A stretch of DNA of 8,526 nt from Oxalobacteraceae bacterium UBA7693 (lineage in GTDB: Bacteria > Pseudomonadota > Gammaproteobacteria > Burkholderiales > Burkholderiaceae_D), in the NCBI GenBank assembly GCA_002482715.1, contig DLGN01000161.1:19746-28271 (forward strand). Reading direction: 5' to 3'. Every line of letters begins with the position of its first letter. Positions within the stretch are counted from its first letter, which is position 1. Of this stretch, positions 5,439-8,526 are shown piece after piece. A model generated the notes under the pieces. That model made no database searches and had not been told where the DNA came from. It worked only from the letters and a program-made list of their open reading frames with translations. Both the position numbers and the translations under genes were made by a program.

Positions 5439-6059
5439 TTAAGAGTTGTCAGTGATGGTATTGGCATCATTGGCAGCTTTTAAGCCTCTCATAACTTTAG
5501 CTGGTAAAACAAACATAAATTCGCCTAGGGCAGTAGCAAAATCAATGCATTTCTGAGCTTGTTCGACATTCGGAAGTGGTTGTTCATTGTCAGCATGGCG
5601 TTGATCATTTGCATCTAGCCTGACGTCATGTGCCCATTGAGCCATTTCTTCTGTAATCATGTGGCAATTTTTTGCTTCATTAATTCTGCTATAGAGATTT
5701 CCATCGACTAGATTTTTTGCCTTGAGCATTGCATCAACTGCACTCGCGGCAAGCATAACTGCGCCAGCTGGCTGGCTGGCACAGTTAATTGCTTGTTCTA
5801 AGTAGGCTCTTGCACGATCTGGGATGTCTTTACTTACTTCAACAGGTTTTGGTACAAAGTGCACAATTTCTTCATCCCAATTGTAAGACACTGCAGACAC
5901 AATATATGCGCATCTAGAGCATGCATACATTCTCCAGTAGTGTGTATTGCATTCAAAGTCTTTTGGTTCAGCTTGTGCAACGAATGAGTATGTAGGATTA
6001 CTAGTGCTGCAGTGAGGGCAGCGATCTAAAATTAAGTTTGTTGCAAGTAATTTCGCCAT
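5439..6059 (-). CDS. Zinc-ribbon plus DUF4145 domain protein, prophage cargo
   Basis: A 206-residue protein. The N-terminal ~70 residues hold two Cys pairs, CPHC (14/17) and CSRC (47/50), typical of a zinc ribbon for nucleic-acid or protein binding. From about 79 onward comes the DUF4145 pattern: IPDRARAYLEQAINC, then AGAVMLAASAVDAML, a segment LYSRINEAKN, and VRLDANDQRHAD with Arg147, Asn151 and His155 aligned to the family signature R..GN.AAH. DUF4145 occurs alone and attached to restriction-type proteins, and it resembles all-helical HEPN-like domains; whether this one has RNase activity is unknown. The gene is 70 bp downstream of the integrase on the same strand and might be read with it. 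No ribosome site precedes ATG 6059, but a promoter-like pair ends three bases before it. Confidence 0.83.
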   Translation of the reverse strand: MAKLLATNLILDRCPHCSTSNPTYSFVAQAEPKDFECNTHYWRMYACSRCAYIVSAVSYNWDEEIVHFVPKPVEVSKDIPDRARAYLEQAINCASQPAGAVMLAASAVDAMLKAKNLVDGNLYSRINEAKNCHMITEEMAQWAHDVRLDANDQRHADNEQPLPNVEQAQKCIDFATALGEFMFVLPAKVMRGLKAANDANTITDNS

Positions 6060-6062
6060 ATG

Positions 6063-6092
6063 ATTATTTTTAAAAATTTACTAAACAGTCAA
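6063..6092 (-). promoter_or_regulatory. Promoter candidate directly abutting the DUF4145 start
   Basis: On the - strand, TTGACT (6087-6092) and AATAAT (6063-6068) are separated by 18 bp, each 5/6 to the sigma-70 consensus. The -10 box ends three bases before the ATG, so the transcript would have essentially no leader. This agrees with the missing ribosome site. Confidence 0.35.
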
Positions 6093-6129
6093 GGTAAATT
6101 GAAACTAATTTAAATGCAAGTCCTTAAAT

Positions 6130-7152
6130 TTAAGTGGGCTTTTCTTCGCGATGTAAATCCTTCGCCTTAACTTGCGTATATCGTGCAAGCATCTTCCAGT
6201 CACGGTGGCCAGAAAGCAAAGCGACTTGTTCGATTGAATATTTTTGTTCGAAAAAACGGCTCACCCCTTCATGCCTTAAATCATGAAATCTTAAGTCGTT
6301 AATTCCAAGCGCTTTACATGCGCGAGGAAATAGGCTGCTGGTTGTGCCCTCGGTTACTGGAAATATCCGCTCATCGGTCTTTTGCTGGCGCATTGCGATT
6401 GCATAGGCGTCACTTAAAAGCGGAACCTCTTGATCATTTCCTTCTTTTTCCGTTGGGTGCTTGCGGTCCCTAATAATGATCGTTTTGTCCGTGTGGTTGA
6501 TATCGTCCCATCTAAGTCGCAATATTTCTCCTAATCGCATGGCTGTCGCGATCGCAAATAGAATCAGATCTTCCATCGGTACTTTCTGCCTGCGCTTGGT
6601 CGTGAAGTGCAGGCAGATGTCGTCAATTTCCTTTTGGGTTGGTCGGCGTTCGCGATGCTTACTTTTTGCCGATACGCCAAGATATTTCAAGCTTCCCCTG
6701 GCTGTCCTGGTGATCGAGTCATCAACCGGCAGGCGCCACAACTCTTTCGCTGTTCTCAGTACGACGCCAAGGTAGGCTAAGTCAACGGCAATGGTGGATC
6801 CGCTAACTGTCTTTGCTCTCGTAGTCGCCCAGTCGATCAAATGATCAGCTGTGAGTTCTGCTAGTGATAGTTCGCCATGCGTTTTGATCCAGGTGGTGAG
6901 GGTTAGTGTCTTAGTCCTACGAAAAGGCGTGATGCTGCCGATTTCCGCAATATATCTTTCTATTAACTGTTTTACCGTAATTCCAGTCAAACCCCTCGCA
7001 TCTTTGAACTGCAGAGCGTCCATTTGCGCCTCAATCTCCCGTGCCCACACTTGTGCCTTTCCTTTTGTTGGGAATGATTTGCTGATAGACTTGTGGCCTT
7101 TGCGGCGGATGTCTGCGACCCATGAGCCATTTTTCAATCTGATCGATGCCAT
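6130..7152 (-). CDS. int: Tyrosine-recombinase integrase of the dusA-targeting prophage
   Basis: A 340-residue phage integrase. The N-terminal ~55 residues (SIRLKNGSWVADIRRKGHKS) form the arm-binding domain usual in phage integrases. A SAM-like core-binding domain spans about 58-150. The catalytic domain has the full set: Arg206 (ATAMRLGEI), Lys231 (RDRKHP), His290 and Arg293 (HDLRH), His316 (SGHRDW) and the nucleophile Tyr325 (ARYTQ). It catalyses integration and, with an excisionase, excision by strand exchange through a phosphotyrosine link. The start is supported by AGGG on the - strand (complement of 7160-7163), seven bases before the ATG. The gene faces away from dusA, with its 5' end against the attachment region. 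That arrangement, beside an intact dusA, fits the known family of dusA-associated integrases. Confidence 0.95.
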   Translation of the reverse strand: MASIRLKNGSWVADIRRKGHKSISKSFPTKGKAQVWAREIEAQMDALQFKDARGLTGITVKQLIERYIAEIGSITPFRRTKTLTLTTWIKTHGELSLAELTADHLIDWATTRAKTVSGSTIAVDLAYLGVVLRTAKELWRLPVDDSITRTARGSLKYLGVSAKSKHRERRPTQKEIDDICLHFTTKRRQKVPMEDLILFAIATAMRLGEILRLRWDDINHTDKTIIIRDRKHPTEKEGNDQEVPLLSDAYAIAMRQQKTDERIFPVTEGTTSSLFPRACKALGINDLRFHDLRHEGVSRFFEQKYSIEQVALLSGHRDWKMLARYTQVKAKDLHREEKPT

Positions 7153-7166
7153 TCTAAAGCCCTAAA

Positions 7167-7188
7167 AAATCCGTAATAAATCCGTAGT
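7167..7188. repeat. Tandem 11-bp repeats upstream of int
   Basis: AAATCCGTAAT (7167-7177) is followed directly by AAATCCGTAGT (7178-7188), 10 of 11 bases identical. Their one-turn spacing, 15 bp from the integrase start and next to the attachment region, suggests binding sites for integrase arms or an excisionase. They also overlap the leader of the integrase transcript, so they could autoregulate int. Confidence 0.6.
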
Positions 7189-7206
7189 GAGTCGCTAAAA
7201 TAGCAT

Positions 7207-7236
7207 AAGTTTGATTAAGTTTAAATAAGATTGATT
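7207..7236. repeat. Three tandem 10-bp repeats before dusA
   Basis: AAGTTTGATT (7207-7216), AAGTTTAAAT (7217-7226) and AAGATTGATT (7227-7236) are direct neighbours on about one helical turn each. Units 1 and 3 differ at one base; units 1 and 2 differ at two. They lie between int and dusA and are distinct from the 11-bp repeats. Cooperative protein binding, for example by recombination directionality factor or integrase, is the likely reading. They may also affect dusA transcription. Confidence 0.55.
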
Positions 7237-7245
7237 GTTGAGTAG

Positions 7246-8280
7246 ATGAAGTCTGTCATAGAGAAAAGCCCTGTATTGCCCCTCCGTCGTATATCTGTAG
7301 CTCCCATGATGGATTGGTCAGATCGACATTGTCGTTTATTCCATCGTCATATTTCTCGCCATACTTGGTTATATACAGAAATGGTTACTACTGGCGCCAT
7401 TTTGCATGGGGATATCGGTAGGCACTTAGACTTTAATCAAGAGGAGCATCCCGTTGCATTGCAATTAGGTGGAAGCGAACCCGCTGATTTGGCCATTGCC
7501 GCGAAACGCGGTCAAGAGTGGGGTTACGACGAAATTAATCTTAACTGTGGCTGCCCATCCGAACGTGTGCAGAAAGGCGCATTCGGTGCTTGTTTAATGG
7601 CTGAGCCCGCGTTGGTTGCCGATTGTGTAAAGGCAATGCGTGATGTCGTTGATATCGACGTCACGGTAAAACATAGGATAGGAATTAATGACGTCGATTC
7701 ATATGGATTTGTGCGTGATTTTGTTGGTGAGATCGCCGATGCTGGTTGCCGCACATTTGTCGTGCATGCACGGAATGCAATCTTAAAAGGCCTTTCACCA
7801 AAAGAGAATCGCGAAGTTCCGCCGCTTAAATATGCGTATGCTTATCAGCTAAAGACAGATTTCCCGACCTTAGAAATCATTATTAATGGTGGAATCAAAA
7901 CGCTTGAAGAAATTGATCAACATCTCTTGCATGTCGATGGCGTGATGTTGGGAAGAGAGGCTTATCATAATCCTTACATCTTAAGTAGTTTTGATTCTCG
8001 CTATTACGGTGATCAGAATCCATCAAAAACGCGTGAAGAGGTTGTGCTGGCAATGCTGCCTTATATTTCTCAGCAGCTTGAAAAATATGGCGATAGTGGT
8101 AAAGGCTTAAAGTTAAATAGTGTCACTCGACATATGCTAGGTTTAACCTTTGGTTTGATTGGCGCACGTGCTTTCCGTCAAACCTTGTCCGATACAAAAA
8201 AACTTGCGATTGGTAATCCGTCATTATTGCTAGAGGCTTTACTCAAAGTTAAAGATGCTAATCATGGTGCCGCAATCTAA
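7246..8280 (+). CDS. dusA: tRNA-dihydrouridine synthase A
   Basis: A 344-residue FMN-dependent enzyme, full length for DusA. It reduces specific uridines in the D-loop of tRNA (positions 20/20a in characterised DusA) with NADPH. Visible features are the N-terminal FMN-barrel signature ISVAPMMDWSDRHCR (16-30), NLNCGCPSERVQKGAFGACL with catalytic Cys103, Lys142/His143 in VTVKHRIGI, His174 in FVVHAR, and the phosphate-binding segments INGGI (about 213-217) and GVMLGREAYHNPY. The C-terminal helical domain carries the SVTRHMLGL...GARAFRQ motif typical of DusA. It is the host gene next to the prophage. Its 5' end is the expected attachment site, so its first codons and promoter region may be phage-supplied. 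No strong ribosome site precedes ATG 7246. Confidence 0.97.
   Translation: MKSVIEKSPVLPLRRISVAPMMDWSDRHCRLFHRHISRHTWLYTEMVTTGAILHGDIGRHLDFNQEEHPVALQLGGSEPADLAIAAKRGQEWGYDEINLNCGCPSERVQKGAFGACLMAEPALVADCVKAMRDVVDIDVTVKHRIGINDVDSYGFVRDFVGEIADAGCRTFVVHARNAILKGLSPKENREVPPLKYAYAYQLKTDFPTLEIIINGGIKTLEEIDQHLLHVDGVMLGREAYHNPYILSSFDSRYYGDQNPSKTREEVVLAMLPYISQQLEKYGDSGKGLKLNSVTRHMLGLTFGLIGARAFRQTLSDTKKLAIGNPSLLLEALLKVKDANHGAAI
7298..7336. other. Probable attachment-site core within the 5' end of dusA
   Basis: Recombinases that target dusA cross over in the strongly conserved 5' coding region, which here encodes roughly APMMDWSDRHCR. Integrase and a complete dusA frame flank it as expected for a reconstituted gene. 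The exact core cannot be fixed because the partner site is outside the window and no second copy is visible inside it. Confidence 0.4.
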
Positions 8281-8436
8281 GTTTTTGTAAAAAATCAGTA
8301 GTTTTCTGATCTTAGTTTAAATCACGCTTGGCAAGCAGTGTCCAATGTTGCTGCGCTTTCTTGGGCTAAAACAATTTTTCTCAGGTCAATCCAGCGTATT
8401 GATTGCGTTTTTATTAGCGCCCAATGTACATTTCAC

Positions 8437-8451
8437 CAATTCTTTGAATTG
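8437..8451 (+). promoter_or_regulatory. Short hairpin before the DUF3079 gene
   Basis: CAATTC-TTT-GAATTG forms a perfect 6-bp stem with a 3-base loop, ending two bases before the GAGGT ribosome site. It might influence translation of the following gene. It is AT-rich and weak, so this is a minor signal. Confidence 0.25.
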
Positions 8452-8462
8452 TTGAGGTCAAT

Positions 8463-8526
8463 GTGGCGAAGAAATTTCCCATCCATCCTAAAAATCCTGA
8501 ACGTTTATGCTGGGGATGTGATTTGT
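8463..8526 (+). CDS. DUF3079 family protein, 3' end beyond the window
   Basis: An open frame from a GTG start reads MAKKFPIHPKNPERLCWGCD to the window edge. This is the characteristic N-terminus of the small DUF3079 family, with the Cys-x2-Cys pair (CWGC) suggesting metal binding. The ribosome site GAGGT (8454-8458) lies four bases before GTG and decides the start; the ATG at 8461 is in a different frame. It is a host gene of unknown function. The family is found mainly in beta- and gamma-proteobacteria, which supports the host assignment. Confidence 0.8.
   Translation, partial: MAKKFPIHPKNPERLCWGCDL

Noticed and set aside
6123..6134. CTTAAATTTAAG palindrome at the integrase stop codon
   Set aside because: It is a 12-bp perfect palindrome but wholly AT-rich at its centre, with no loop or T-run, and is plausible by chance in this AT-rich gap.
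1..7000. Second copy of the dusA 5' end, marking the other attachment site
   Set aside because: I looked for the conserved APMMDWSDRH-coding segment elsewhere and saw none. The left boundary must lie outside the window.
6851..7165. 104-codon + strand ORF opposite the integrase N-terminus
   Set aside because: The integrase frame on the other strand has all catalytic motifs and a ribosome site; this is a shadow. The same holds for 6461-6775.
8294..8310. ATCAG...CTGAT stem after dusA as a terminator
   Set aside because: The stem is only 5 bp with a 7-base loop and has no T-run after it, so it is too weak to call.

Overview
The window holds the right end of a tailed-phage prophage and the bacterial chromosome next to it. 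The junction lies at the 5' end of dusA (tRNA-dihydrouridine synthase A), a known target of a family of tyrosine recombinases. A tyrosine integrase gene sits head to head with dusA, 93 bp away. The far-right host gene looks like the start of a DUF3079 protein. dusA plus DUF3079, moderate GC content and the style of the phage proteins suggest a proteobacterium, probably a beta-proteobacterium (Burkholderiales-like). That assignment is inference; there is no rRNA or other strong marker.

Layout. (1) Positions 1-1829, + strand: the 3' part of a tail fibre gene (alanine-rich stalk, then a domain with Asp-box repeats as in sialidase-type beta-propellers), followed by a small tail-associated protein. 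(2) Positions 1836-3803, + strand: a lysis cassette with tightly coupled or overlapping genes. It holds a conserved small phage protein, a one-TM coiled-coil protein, an M15-type peptidoglycan peptidase (endolysin), a three-TM holin candidate, and an Rz-like inner-membrane spanin with an Rz1-like lipoprotein spanin nested wholly inside it in the +1 frame. (3) Positions 3767-4061: a short insertion-like segment bounded by a 30-bp direct repeat (28/30 identical) that duplicates the 3' end of the Rz gene. It carries a small ORF on the - strand. (4) Positions 4075-6059: an AT-richer cargo region with a stand-alone trypsin-fold serine protease (-), an unrecognised 103-residue protein (+) and a zinc-ribbon plus DUF4145 protein (-). 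(5) Positions 6130-7245: the integrase (-) and a compact intergenic region with two sets of short tandem repeats that look like recombinase or excisionase binding sites. (6) Positions 7246-8526: host dusA and the start of the DUF3079 gene.

How the parts work together: regions 1-2 are late genes (host recognition, then lysis by holin, endolysin and spanins). Region 5 handles integration and excision at dusA. Region 4 sits between lysis and integrase genes, where phages often carry non-essential lysogen-expressed cargo. The protease and the DUF4145 protein make it the best candidate here for an undescribed function such as phage exclusion or stress response, but nothing in the sequence proves this. 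The prophage repressor, replication and head genes and the opposite attachment site must lie to the left of the window. No gene-free stretch exceeds 300 bases, and I see no tRNA, rRNA, CRISPR array or insertion sequence.
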